DNA of 46,336 bases, taken from Bacteroidota bacterium. Lineage in GTDB: Bacteria; Bacteroidota; Bacteroidia; Chitinophagales; Chitinophagaceae. The DNA lies in assembly GCA_025363385.1 (NCBI GenBank), contig JANYEA010000109.1, forward strand, positions 1 through 46,336, given 5' to 3'. Every line of letters starts with the position of its first letter. Within the stretch, counting starts at the first letter, position 1. Below, piece by piece: positions 18,277 through 25,617 of this stretch. The notes beneath the pieces were generated by a model. The model did not search any database and was not told the DNA's origin. It saw nothing but the letters and a program-made list of their open reading frames with translations. Position numbers and translations under genes: made by a program.

Positions 18277-19626
18277 TTAGTTGATGAGTTTCTTTTCTAA
18301 ATCTTCTAAGGAAATGTTTTTAGTTTCAGGCATGCTCGTAATTACCCAAATCAATTGTAAAACCATCATGCCTGCAAAAAATGCAAAAATAGGCCATGGA
18401 TTTTGTTTAAAAATGCCATTGTCTTTGTCTAAGAAATAGGGCGTAATTAAAGTGATGATGGCTGCAAATACCCAGTGAATACTTGCACCGAAAGACTGAC
18501 CGGCAGAGCGAATTTTATTCGGAAATATTTCAGAAATGAATACCCAGATTACTGCTCCTTGTCCTACCGCATGTGCTGCAATAAAAAGCAGTAAAAAAGT
18601 CATTAAGAAAATCGGACCGGTATGCGCATAAAAAGCATAAGACACTAACGACAAACTAATGATATAACCAAAGGATCCAATTAACAAAAGTGTTTTTCTA
18701 CCAAGCCTGTCAATCAGATATAATCCCACAAATGTGAACACCAAATTAGTTCCTCCAATTGCAATGGAATTGAATAAAGATTCTTTTGCAGCAAGCCCGG
18801 CTTTTTCCAGAATTTCAGGAGCATAATATAAAATGAAATTAATACCAGAGACCTGATTAAAAAATGCAATTAAAAATGCCAGCGAAATGATCTTTTTGTG
18901 TTTTGCGTTGAAAAATTCAGAAGCCTTTCCGGCAGATGCTTCGTATTGATTACTTTTTATGATGTTAGCCTCTTCCGCATCCACATTAACTACACCTATC
19001 TGAAGCATGATTTTCTTAGCGGCTACCAAATCATTTTTTTTGGTGATTAACCACCTCGGGCTTTCAGAAATACCAAATACTAAAGATGTATATATGATAG
19101 ATGGGACCGCTAGAACGCCTAACATCCAACGCCAGTCGTTTGCGCCACCCACGCCCTGTAAAAAGTAATTTGATAAAAACGCAATCAATATACCAAACAC
19201 AATATTAAATTGATACAAAGCCCCCAGCTTACCCCTGGTAACAGGTGTCGAAATTTCTGATATATAAATGGGTGCAACCACAGATGAAACGCCAATGCCT
19301 AATCCTCCTAAGAAACGGAAGAAAGAAAATACATAGGGATCATTTGCAAATGCAGATCCAAGTGCAGAAACTGCAAATAAAAGACCTACCCACAATAACA
19401 CTTTTTTTCTTCCATATTTTTCAGTGGGTATCCCCCCAAACAAGGCTCCTATCACGGTTCCCCAAAGAGCCATCGACATAATAAAGAATCCATGAAAAAG
19501 GGGGGAGGTATGCCAGAGTTCTTTAATCGGTTGGTTGGCACCTGAAATAACTACAGTATCAAATCCAAAAATAAAACCTGCAAGGGCTACCACAATAGAC
19601 CAGCGTAGAAGCTTGTTCTGATTCAT
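18277..19626 (-). CDS. Sugar porter (MFS) transporter, probable fructose/sucrose:H+ symporter
   Basis: 449 residues with 12 membrane helices and the sugar porter signatures: FGFDTVVISGA in helix 1, GGIPTEKYGRKKVL between helices 2 and 3, SESPRWLI before the central loop, YLIDRLGRKTLL after helix 8, and the terminal PETKNISLEDLEKKL. Resembles XylE/GalP-type symporters of the inner membrane. Being 10 bases ahead of the GH32 gene suggests that it imports fructose or sucrose. The ATG at 19626 is preferred to a TTG two codons earlier. A perfect palindrome about 70 bases upstream may be its operator. Confidence 0.9.
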   Translation of the reverse strand: MNQNKLLRWSIVVALAGFIFGFDTVVISGANQPIKELWHTSPLFHGFFIMSMALWGTVIGALFGGIPTEKYGRKKVLLWVGLLFAVSALGSAFANDPYVFSFFRFLGGLGIGVSSVVAPIYISEISTPVTRGKLGALYQFNIVFGILIAFLSNYFLQGVGGANDWRWMLGVLAVPSIIYTSLVFGISESPRWLITKKNDLVAAKKIMLQIGVVNVDAEEANIIKSNQYEASAGKASEFFNAKHKKIISLAFLIAFFNQVSGINFILYYAPEILEKAGLAAKESLFNSIAIGGTNLVFTFVGLYLIDRLGRKTLLLIGSFGYIISLSLVSYAFYAHTGPIFLMTFLLLFIAAHAVGQGAVIWVFISEIFPNKIRSAGQSFGASIHWVFAAIITLITPYFLDKDNGIFKQNPWPIFAFFAGMMVLQLIWVITSMPETKNISLEDLEKKLIN

Positions 19627-19695
19627 AAGCAATCGTTAGTTTAATACAGAAAGATAGTGAAAGCCATGCAAAAAGTTTCAGTCAAAAGATTGATG

Positions 19696-19709
19696 TGATA
19701 AATTTATCA
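19696..19709. promoter_or_regulatory. Perfect 14-base palindrome upstream of the fructan cassette
   Basis: TGATAAATTTATCA is a perfect two-fold palindrome lying 70-83 bases upstream of the sugar porter ATG and just after the kdsB stop. It has no T tail on either strand, so it is not a good terminator. It could be an operator for a dimeric regulator. No regulator gene is adjacent. Confidence 0.35.
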
Positions 19710-19715
19710 GTATAC

Positions 19716-20444
19716 CTATTTCAATAACTTTGCAGCTTTGATTAAATCTTCGGGGGTATCAATTTCCACGCCCATATAATTGATTACCACCATGCGTAAT
19801 GGAATACCATATTCCAGATAACGAAGGCATTCAATTTTTTCTGCCGCTTCTAGGGGTGTAATCGGCCAGTTCGTAAACTGCATCAGCGATTCTTTTCTAA
19901 ATGCGTACACGCCAATATGTTCATAATAAGTAATGGGTAAGGATTTATCTCGTGGATAGGGAATCACACTTCTTGAAAAGAAAAGGGAGTTCATGTTTCG
20001 ATCCACGGCCACTTTTACATAATTGGGATCTTCTATTAATGCAGGGTTTTTTAACTCTTGCATTAAGGATGCCACTTTTACCGTTTCCCTATCCGCTCCT
20101 GTAAATGTGGCAAGAAGTTTTTCAAGCGGGTCTCTTTGAACAAATGGTTCATCTCCCTGCACATTCACAATAATATCGATCTCCATATTTGCTGCCGCTT
20201 CTGCAATTCTATCGCTTCCGCTTTCATGAGATTGGATACTCATGATTGCCTTACCCCCATGTGAAGTTATTTCCTGAAAAATTAGTTCACTATCCGTAAC
20301 CACATATACTTCATCAAATAAACCAGTTGCAATTGTATTATCATAAGTATGTCTGATAACCGTTTTATCTCCCAATAATTGCATCAGTTTTGCTGGAAAA
20401 CGGGTTGCTGCATAACGAGCTGGAATAAAAGCGGCGATCTTCAT
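19716..20444 (-). CDS. kdsB: 3-deoxy-manno-octulosonate cytidylyltransferase
   Basis: 242 residues; activates Kdo (or 8-amino-Kdo) with CTP as CMP-Kdo for lipid A core assembly in the cytoplasm. Hallmarks are IPARYAATRFPAKLM at 8-22, VYVVTDSE, SHESGSDRIAEAA, VNVQGDEPF, DRNMNSLFFSRSVIPYPRD, then HIGVYAFRKESL and PLEAAEKIECLRYLEYG. Length is as expected. It begins 33 bases after the fatty-acid hydroxylase-like gene and so is likely co-transcribed with it. The presence of a kdnB-like gene nearby raises the question of whether its natural substrate is 8-amino-Kdo, as for the Shewanella enzyme. Confidence 0.95.
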   Translation of the reverse strand: MKIAAFIPARYAATRFPAKLMQLLGDKTVIRHTYDNTIATGLFDEVYVVTDSELIFQEITSHGGKAIMSIQSHESGSDRIAEAAANMEIDIIVNVQGDEPFVQRDPLEKLLATFTGADRETVKVASLMQELKNPALIEDPNYVKVAVDRNMNSLFFSRSVIPYPRDKSLPITYYEHIGVYAFRKESLMQFTNWPITPLEAAEKIECLRYLEYGIPLRMVVINYMGVEIDTPEDLIKAAKLLK

Positions 20445-20477
20445 AAAAACGATTTATGCAAAGATGGGGCGAAACAA

Positions 20478-21299
20478 TTAATAATCCGTTTTCACATTTC
20501 GATCAAATGGAATATTCAATTGAAAGGTTAAACTCTCATCCTTACTATTATCCAATACATCTAAACCATATTGAATCTGATCGATCGGGGTATAATTAAT
20601 GGTTCTAAAAATTCGATCCCAAAATGAAAAGATATTTCCGTAATTACTATCTGTTTGTGGCCTAACTATATGATGATGCACTTTATGCATATCCGGTGAA
20701 ATAATCACCCAACCAATTGCATTATCCAACCACAAGGGCAATCTGATATTGGCATGATTGAACTGAGATAAAACCACACTGATACTTTGATACATCATTA
20801 CTAACCACATGGGGGCTCCGCAAACCAAAACAGCAATCATGGCAAACACTGCCCTGAAAACACTTTCCCCTGGATGATGTCGGTTGGCTGTTGTTGTGTC
20901 TACATGCGTATCGGCATGATGCACCATATGAAATTTCCACATCCACTTTACCTTGTGTTCTATCAAATGAATCGAATAGGCGCCGATCAAATCCATCAAT
21001 AATAATCCAACGATCATGAACAACCAAATTGGCATCGTAAACAATTGCAGCAACCCAAAGTGGTTTGCAATTGTCCAATCACTTGCCTTTACAATTAATA
21101 GAGCAAATGCAAAATTGATGAAGATGGTTGTGATGGTAAAAAGTATATTAAGAGAAGCATGTTTCCACTTCTGGTATCTAAAATGAAATAGGGGGAAAAA
21201 ACTTTCAATGATCCAGAAAAAACTAATCCCCCCGGCTAAGATTAAAGCTCTGTGAAGATTCGGAATATGCTCAAAATAGTTCATAATAGATTCTACCAT
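20478..21299 (-). CDS. Sterol desaturase/fatty acid hydroxylase superfamily membrane protein
   Basis: 273 residues with four to five membrane helices and the histidine clusters of the di-iron hydroxylase superfamily: HLIEH (111-115), HMVHH (124-128), RHHPGE (140-145) and HKVHHH (205-210). Such enzymes hydroxylate or desaturate lipid chains in the membrane using O2. The start at ATG 21299 is preferred to a TTG at 21353 because a consensus-like promoter (21325-21353) sits between them. Its place directly before kdsB suggests a link with outer-membrane lipid, for example 2- or 3-hydroxylation of a lipid A acyl chain, but that is inference. Confidence 0.85.
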   Translation of the reverse strand: MVESIMNYFEHIPNLHRALILAGGISFFWIIESFFPLFHFRYQKWKHASLNILFTITTIFINFAFALLIVKASDWTIANHFGLLQLFTMPIWLFMIVGLLLMDLIGAYSIHLIEHKVKWMWKFHMVHHADTHVDTTTANRHHPGESVFRAVFAMIAVLVCGAPMWLVMMYQSISVVLSQFNHANIRLPLWLDNAIGWVIISPDMHKVHHHIVRPQTDSNYGNIFSFWDRIFRTINYTPIDQIQYGLDVLDNSKDESLTFQLNIPFDRNVKTDY

Positions 21300-21324
21300 G
21301 GGGCTACAATTTTCGTTCAATATA

Positions 21325-21353
21325 CAAACATAAACGGTTTCCAATATGTTCAA
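21325..21353 (-). promoter_or_regulatory. Promoter of the hydroxylase-kdsB unit
   Basis: On the minus strand TTG (complement of 21351-21353) is followed after 18 bases by TATGTTTG (complement of 21325-21332), an exact TAnnTTTG box. The predicted start point leaves a leader of about 20 bases before the ATG at 21299. Confidence 0.55.
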
Positions 21354-21360
21354 TTCCCAA

Positions 21361-21394
21361 AATAAAAGCCGTCCCGATTACTCGAGACGGCTTT
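21361..21394 (-). terminator. Rho-independent terminator of dnaN
   Basis: Stem AAAGCCGTC with GACGGCTTT (21365-21373 and 21386-21394), extended by CGA/TCG past one mismatch around loop TTAC. Read on the minus strand it ends in TTTTATTTT. It lies 20 bases after the dnaN stop. Confidence 0.85.
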
Positions 21395-21413
21395 ATTAAT
21401 AGTAGAATTGAAT

Positions 21414-22529
21414 CTAGTTGTTTAACATTAATGGCATTACCAACATCAGAAGGTCTTCACCTTCGGCTTGTTCTGTTGGTTTAATTAAACCAGCCTTCGT
21501 AGGGGTTGATAATTCCATCTTCACATCTGCCGTATCTGCCGCATTCAGCATCTCGATAAGGAATTTAGCATTGAACGCTATTTGAAGATCTTCTCCATCG
21601 TAAGAACAATTCATCCGCTCATTACCTTCAAAGCTAAAGTCAACATCCTGCGCAGCCAATTGCAATTCGCTTCCACTTATGCTCAAAGCAACTTGATTAG
21701 TGCTCTTGTTTGAGAATACATTTACGCGTCGTAAAGCGCCTTGAAAATCAGATTTGCTCACAATTAGTTTATAGGGATTATCAGCAGGGATTACCACTTT
21801 ATAATCAGGGAAACGAGCATCGATTAATCGACAAATCATTTGAGTAGAACCATGCTGAACAAAAAGATGATTACTATTATAACTAATGGTTAGTTCATCA
21901 TCATTATCTGGCAATGCATTCTTTAAAAGATTCAGTGGCTTTTTAGGCACAATAAAAGAATCCACTTTAGAAGCTTTGGTATCGGTTCTTTTATATCTAA
22001 CTAAACGATGTGCATCTGTTGCTACAAACTGAACATAATCTTTCGTTAGCTCAAAGAAAACACCCGTCATTGCCGGACGAAGATCATCACCGCTAACAGC
22101 AAAAAGTGTTTTATTGATGGCTGTGAGTAAAGCACTGCTAGTCATATTAAATCCAGTAGTATCATCAGCAGAAGGTTCTTTCGGGAAATTATCCGGATTT
22201 TCTCCCATCACTTTATACTTTCCATTATCGCTGGTTATTTCTACCGAGAAACTCTTATCGATATTGAAGGTCAATGGTTGTTCTGCAATATTCTTCAAAG
22301 TATCCAATAGGATTTTTGCAGGAATACATACTTTACCATTCACTTTACTTTCTACATCCATTTGAACACGCATTACGGTTTCAAGGTCGGTAGCTACAAC
22401 ACTCAATTTTTTGTCCTCAATTTCAAAAAGGAAGTCCTCCAGTATTGGCAATACTGTATTTGCATTAATAACACCACTAATTTGTTGCAGGTGTTTTAAC
22501 AAAGAGGAGGAAGAAACAATGAATTTCAT
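21414..22529 (-). CDS. dnaN: DNA polymerase III subunit beta (sliding clamp)
   Basis: 371 residues, the usual length for a bacterial beta clamp. The three-fold clamp domains are visible: N-terminal MKFIVSSSSLLKHLQQISGVI with LPILEDFLFEIED, central ALLTAINKTLFAVSGDDLRPAMTG with FVATDAHRLVRY, and C-terminal LQIAFNAKFLIEML ending in LVMPLMLNN, which matches the normal LVMP(M/L)R-type end. It encircles DNA and tethers polymerase. It is not beside dnaA here, as is usual in Bacteroidota. It has its own terminator and a probable -7 box 20 bases upstream. Confidence 0.97.
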   Translation of the reverse strand: MKFIVSSSSLLKHLQQISGVINANTVLPILEDFLFEIEDKKLSVVATDLETVMRVQMDVESKVNGKVCIPAKILLDTLKNIAEQPLTFNIDKSFSVEITSDNGKYKVMGENPDNFPKEPSADDTTGFNMTSSALLTAINKTLFAVSGDDLRPAMTGVFFELTKDYVQFVATDAHRLVRYKRTDTKASKVDSFIVPKKPLNLLKNALPDNDDELTISYNSNHLFVQHGSTQMICRLIDARFPDYKVVIPADNPYKLIVSKSDFQGALRRVNVFSNKSTNQVALSISGSELQLAAQDVDFSFEGNERMNCSYDGEDLQIAFNAKFLIEMLNAADTADVKMELSTPTKAGLIKPTEQAEGEDLLMLVMPLMLNN

Positions 22530-22549
22530 TCTGCTTATTTATGTTCCAA

Positions 22550-22557
22550 CAAACCTA
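22550..22557 (-). promoter_or_regulatory. Possible -7 box for dnaN
   Basis: Minus-strand TAGGTTTG is an exact TAnnTTTG match placed 20 bases before the dnaN ATG. I find no convincing -33 TTG at the right spacing. Confidence 0.35.
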
Positions 22558-22648
22558 GTGTAAAATGTTAATATTCCCTCTATAGAAATGGGTGATTCGA
22601 TGAAGATTTCAATTAATGTGAATGAGTTGTGGATTGAAAGCCATAAAC

Positions 22649-23056
22649 TTATCCCAGCACCGAAAGTAGTAAGCGGTATTTTTCCTTATTAATGGGTTTT
22701 ATTACGTAGTCCGTAACGCTCTTAAAGCTTTTGGAACGCTCCATATCACTTTCATCCACCGAGGAACTCACCACGTAGATCAGGATTTTTTTGGGAAGGA
22801 TGTGAAATATTTTTTCAAAGGAATCTAAGAAATTCCAGCCATTCATGATTGGCATATTGATGTCTAAAAAAATAACATCGGGAAGCATATCAACCTCTTG
22901 ATTTTCTGGGGCTAAAAAAAAATCAATTGCCTCTTGTCCATTAAAGAAAGTAGAGATTTTACTAGTAAGCAGGGTTGCCTCTAGAATCATTTTTGAAGTG
23001 AATTGATAGACTTTGTCGTCATCAATTAAACAAACATTATACTTTACAGTACTCAT
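22649..23056 (-). CDS. Single-domain response regulator (receiver only)
   Basis: 135 residues consisting of a receiver domain alone: acidic residues D12-D14 in LIDDDKV, phospho-acceptor D65 in IFLDINMPIMNGW, the VVSSS switch Ser/Thr, and the conserved Lys in YVIKPINK. It has no output domain, so it probably acts by protein contact or in a phosphorelay. Bacteroidota carry many such proteins of the kind preceded by hybrid kinases, but no kinase is adjacent. It diverges from recX across 88 bases and has the best-matching promoter in the window. Confidence 0.92.
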   Translation of the reverse strand: MSTVKYNVCLIDDDKVYQFTSKMILEATLLTSKISTFFNGQEAIDFFLAPENQEVDMLPDVIFLDINMPIMNGWNFLDSFEKIFHILPKKILIYVVSSSVDESDMERSKSFKSVTDYVIKPINKEKYRLLLSVLG

Positions 23057-23104
23057 AGAAAAAGGTTATAACTACCTTTGCAATGTTTAACAAAGGGTTA
23101 TCTA

Positions 23105-23135
23105 CAAATATAATATTCTTATCTCCCCGTTCAAA
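23105..23135 (-). promoter_or_regulatory. Promoter of the receiver-only regulator
   Basis: On the minus strand TTTG (complement of 23132-23135), 19 bases, then TATATTTG (complement of 23105-23112): an exact fit to the Bacteroidota -33/-7 consensus. The leader would be about 42 bases and contains an inverted repeat CCTTTG-N10-CAAAGG. A TACCTTTGC on the plus strand (23073-23081) may serve recX, but without a -33 box. Confidence 0.65.
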
Positions 23136-23144
23136 GAATTTATT

Positions 23145-23621
23145 TTGAATAAATATTACACACCAGAGCAGTCATTTCAAAAGTTGAAGCAATACTGTGC
23201 ATACCAGGAAAGGAGTCACTATGAAGCAAAAGAAAAACTCTACTCTTTTGGTTTACACAAAACGGATGTAGAGCCCATACTTTCTAAACTTATTGAAGAA
23301 GACTATTTGAATGAAGAAAGGTATGCGATACTTTTTGCCGGTGGTCACTTCCGATCTAAAAAATGGGGTAGGGTTAAGATCAATGCGGCTCTGCAACAAA
23401 AAAATGTAAGTAGTTATAATATTAAAAAAGCACTAAAAGTAATAGACGAAGCTACATATCGCAAATGCTTGCTGCAACTAGCTTCTACCAAATGGAATTC
23501 CATTAAATCTGAGCAATGGATTAGCAGAATGGCCAAAACAACCAACTTTCTTTTGCAAAAAGGCTATGAGTCGAACTTGATTCAGGATGCCATAGCACAA
23601 ATACGATCAAAAGAAAAATAG
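23145..23621 (+). CDS. recX: Regulatory protein RecX
   Basis: 158 residues that I recognise as RecX, the modulator that binds inside the RecA filament groove. It shows the three-helix repeats of the family: LKQYCAYQERSHYEAKEKLYSFG, then VEPILSKLIEEDYLNEERYAILFAGGHFRSKKWGRVKINAALQQKNV, and the C-terminal FLLQKGYESNLIQDAI. The start is an unusual TTG at 23145: there is no in-frame ATG between the upstream stop at 23088 and this point, nor any until far inside the protein. recA is not in the window. It is separated from its left neighbour by divergent promoters. Confidence 0.9.
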   Translation: MNKYYTPEQSFQKLKQYCAYQERSHYEAKEKLYSFGLHKTDVEPILSKLIEEDYLNEERYAILFAGGHFRSKKWGRVKINAALQQKNVSSYNIKKALKVIDEATYRKCLLQLASTKWNSIKSEQWISRMAKTTNFLLQKGYESNLIQDAIAQIRSKEK

Positions 23622-23651
23622 TAATTTTATAGTCAATATTCACTTCAATAT

Positions 23652-24458
23652 ATGCAATCACTTTCTGTAAGCCTGATACAAACAAGTCTATTTTGGGAGG
23701 ATAAAAAAAGCAACTTATCCATGCTGGAAGCGAAAATAATGGGTATCACAGAAAATACAAACCTGGTTATTTTACCTGAAATGTTCTCTACAGGTTTTAG
23801 CATGAAACCATCCAATCTAGCCGAAACTATGGAAGGAGAAACCATTGCATGGATGAAAAGAATCGCGATCTCAAAAAAAATAATCTTAACGGGAAGTATC
23901 ATTATTGAAGAAAATGGCCAGTTTTTCAATCGCTTAATCTGGATGTTACCGAATGGAAATCATGGGTATTACAATAAGCGACACTTATTTGCTTTTGCTG
24001 GTGAAGACCAACATTATACACCAGGTACTAAACGCCTCATTACGAGCGTGAACGGTTGGAAAATAAATTTACAAATCTGTTACGACTTAAGATTTCCAGT
24101 TTGGTCTCGTCAGCAGTCGAACAATGAATCACCCGAATTCGATCTGCTCATCTATGTAGCCAACTGGCCCGAAAGAAGAAGCCATGCCTGGAAAACACTC
24201 TTATCTGCCCGTGCTATTGAAAACCAATCTTATGTGATTGGTGTGAATCGAGTAGGAGAAGATGGTAACCAGATCAATCATAGTGGCGATAGTATGTTGA
24301 TTGATCCGATCGGAAATGTACTTTTTACCAAACAACAAGATGAAGTAGTGCAGGGTTTTGAACTCAACAAAGAGGCCCTTCAAGAAACTAGAAAAAAATT
24401 CCCATTCTGGAAAGATTCCGACCAGTTTCATATATTACAAGATGACCCACATGCATAA
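23652..24458 (+). CDS. Carbon-nitrogen hydrolase, omega-amidase type (YafV/Nit2-like)
   Basis: 268 residues of the nitrilase superfamily with the full catalytic set: E43 in LPEMFSTGFS, K109 in NKRHLF and C143 in QICYDLRFP. The MFSTGFS and ICYDLRFPVWSR segments match the YafV/Nit2 branch, which deamidates alpha-ketoglutaramate or alpha-ketosuccinamate as metabolite repair after transamination of glutamine. The enzyme is cytoplasmic. It starts 30 bases after recX, and its end overlaps the start of nagA by 8-17 bases, so the two are translationally linked. Confidence 0.92.
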   Translation: MQSLSVSLIQTSLFWEDKKSNLSMLEAKIMGITENTNLVILPEMFSTGFSMKPSNLAETMEGETIAWMKRIAISKKIILTGSIIIEENGQFFNRLIWMLPNGNHGYYNKRHLFAFAGEDQHYTPGTKRLITSVNGWKINLQICYDLRFPVWSRQQSNNESPEFDLLIYVANWPERRSHAWKTLLSARAIENQSYVIGVNRVGEDGNQINHSGDSMLIDPIGNVLFTKQQDEVVQGFELNKEALQETRKKFPFWKDSDQFHILQDDPHA

Positions 24459-25554
24459 AAAAACCTTTCTTGCTAAACAATTATATACCGGCAATAGCTG
24501 TTTGATTGATCACGCAGTAGTAATAGAAGACAATAAAATTGTTGATATTATTCCCAACGATCAAACAGTTTCCAATGCGGGACCCGTATATGATATCATT
24601 GCTCCTGCCTTTTTAGATATTCAAATTTATGGAGCTGAGGAAAAGTTATTGGCAGTGTATCCCACAGCAGATAGCATCTTTCGATTGTATAATTATTGCA
24701 GCCTGGGCGGGACTTCACATTTTGTGGTAACCGTTGCTACCAATAGTAATACCATTTTTCATGCTTGCATTGATGCTGTGAAAGAATATTGGCAACAGGG
24801 TGGTAAAGGATGCCTTGGATTACACGTGGAGGGTCCCTGGATTAACGCCACTAAAAAAGGGGCACATTTAGAAGAGTTCATACACACACCTTCTATGGAT
24901 GAAGTGAAAGCTTTACTCGAATACGGTAAAGATGTAATAAAAATAATCACACTTGCACCTGAAATTTGTAGCAGCGATATCATTCAATTCATTCAATCAC
25001 AAGGTATCATCGTTTCAGCCGGACATAGCAATGCTACATTTTATGAAGCAACAGAAGCTTTCAATAATGGTATCGGAACTGCCACCCATTTATTCAATGC
25101 CATGAGCCCACTTCAGCACCGTGCGCCAGGCTTTGTAGGTGCTGTATTTAATCATCCAACTGCCATGTGTAGTATAGTACCAGATGGATACCATGTTGAT
25201 TTTGAAGCCATTAAAATTGCAAAGAAACAAATGGGAGAACGTTTGTTTGTGATCACTGATGCGGTTGCAGAAACAACTGTTGGACCATATCCCCATCATT
25301 TAGTGGGCGATCGATACGAATCAAACAGCATCCTCAGCGGCTCGGCACTTACCATGCTATCCTCATTAAAAAACTTACTTTATAAAGTAGGAATCCCATT
25401 AGAAGAAGCCTTGCGAATGGTAAGTACTTATCCTTCTAAAGCCATTCAAATGAACGACCATTTGGGAACAATTGCCATCGGAAAACCCGCAAATTTGGTT
25501 TGCTTATCTGAAACATTAGAAATAGAAAATCTAATTACTTCAGATATATCTTGA
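24451..25554 (+). CDS. nagA: N-acetylglucosamine-6-phosphate deacetylase
   Basis: 367 residues. Metal ligands typical of NagA are present: E128 in HVEGPW, H192 in AGHSNAT and H213 in ATHLFNAMSPLQHRAPG, with the catalytic D270 in ITDA and the substrate segment VPDGYHVD. It converts GlcNAc-6-P to GlcN-6-P plus acetate in amino-sugar use and cell-wall recycling. The start is ATG 24451 (or 24442, three codons earlier); the longer in-frame extension to 24358 lies inside the amidase gene. nagB and a GlcNAc kinase or transporter are not adjacent. Confidence 0.93.
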   Translation: MHKKTFLAKQLYTGNSCLIDHAVVIEDNKIVDIIPNDQTVSNAGPVYDIIAPAFLDIQIYGAEEKLLAVYPTADSIFRLYNYCSLGGTSHFVVTVATNSNTIFHACIDAVKEYWQQGGKGCLGLHVEGPWINATKKGAHLEEFIHTPSMDEVKALLEYGKDVIKIITLAPEICSSDIIQFIQSQGIIVSAGHSNATFYEATEAFNNGIGTATHLFNAMSPLQHRAPGFVGAVFNHPTAMCSIVPDGYHVDFEAIKIAKKQMGERLFVITDAVAETTVGPYPHHLVGDRYESNSILSGSALTMLSSLKNLLYKVGIPLEEALRMVSTYPSKAIQMNDHLGTIAIGKPANLVCLSETLEIENLITSDIS

Positions 25555-25580
25555 AGAATGAGAATTGTACCCACCCCCTG

Positions 25581-25608
25581 CCCCTCCCAAGAGGGGATTA
25601 ATCAACAT
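25581..25608 (+). terminator. Weak GC-rich hairpin after nagA
   Basis: CCCCTC (25581-25586) pairs with GAGGGG (25591-25596) around CCAA. Only ATTAATCAACATTTTTC follows, so termination may be partial. The arm resembles those of the hairpins at 3615 and 36495. Confidence 0.4.
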
Positions 25609-25617
25609 TTTTCACTT

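Noticed and set aside
24358..24450. Upstream start for nagA
   Set aside because: The extension lies within the amidase gene and matches no NagA residues.
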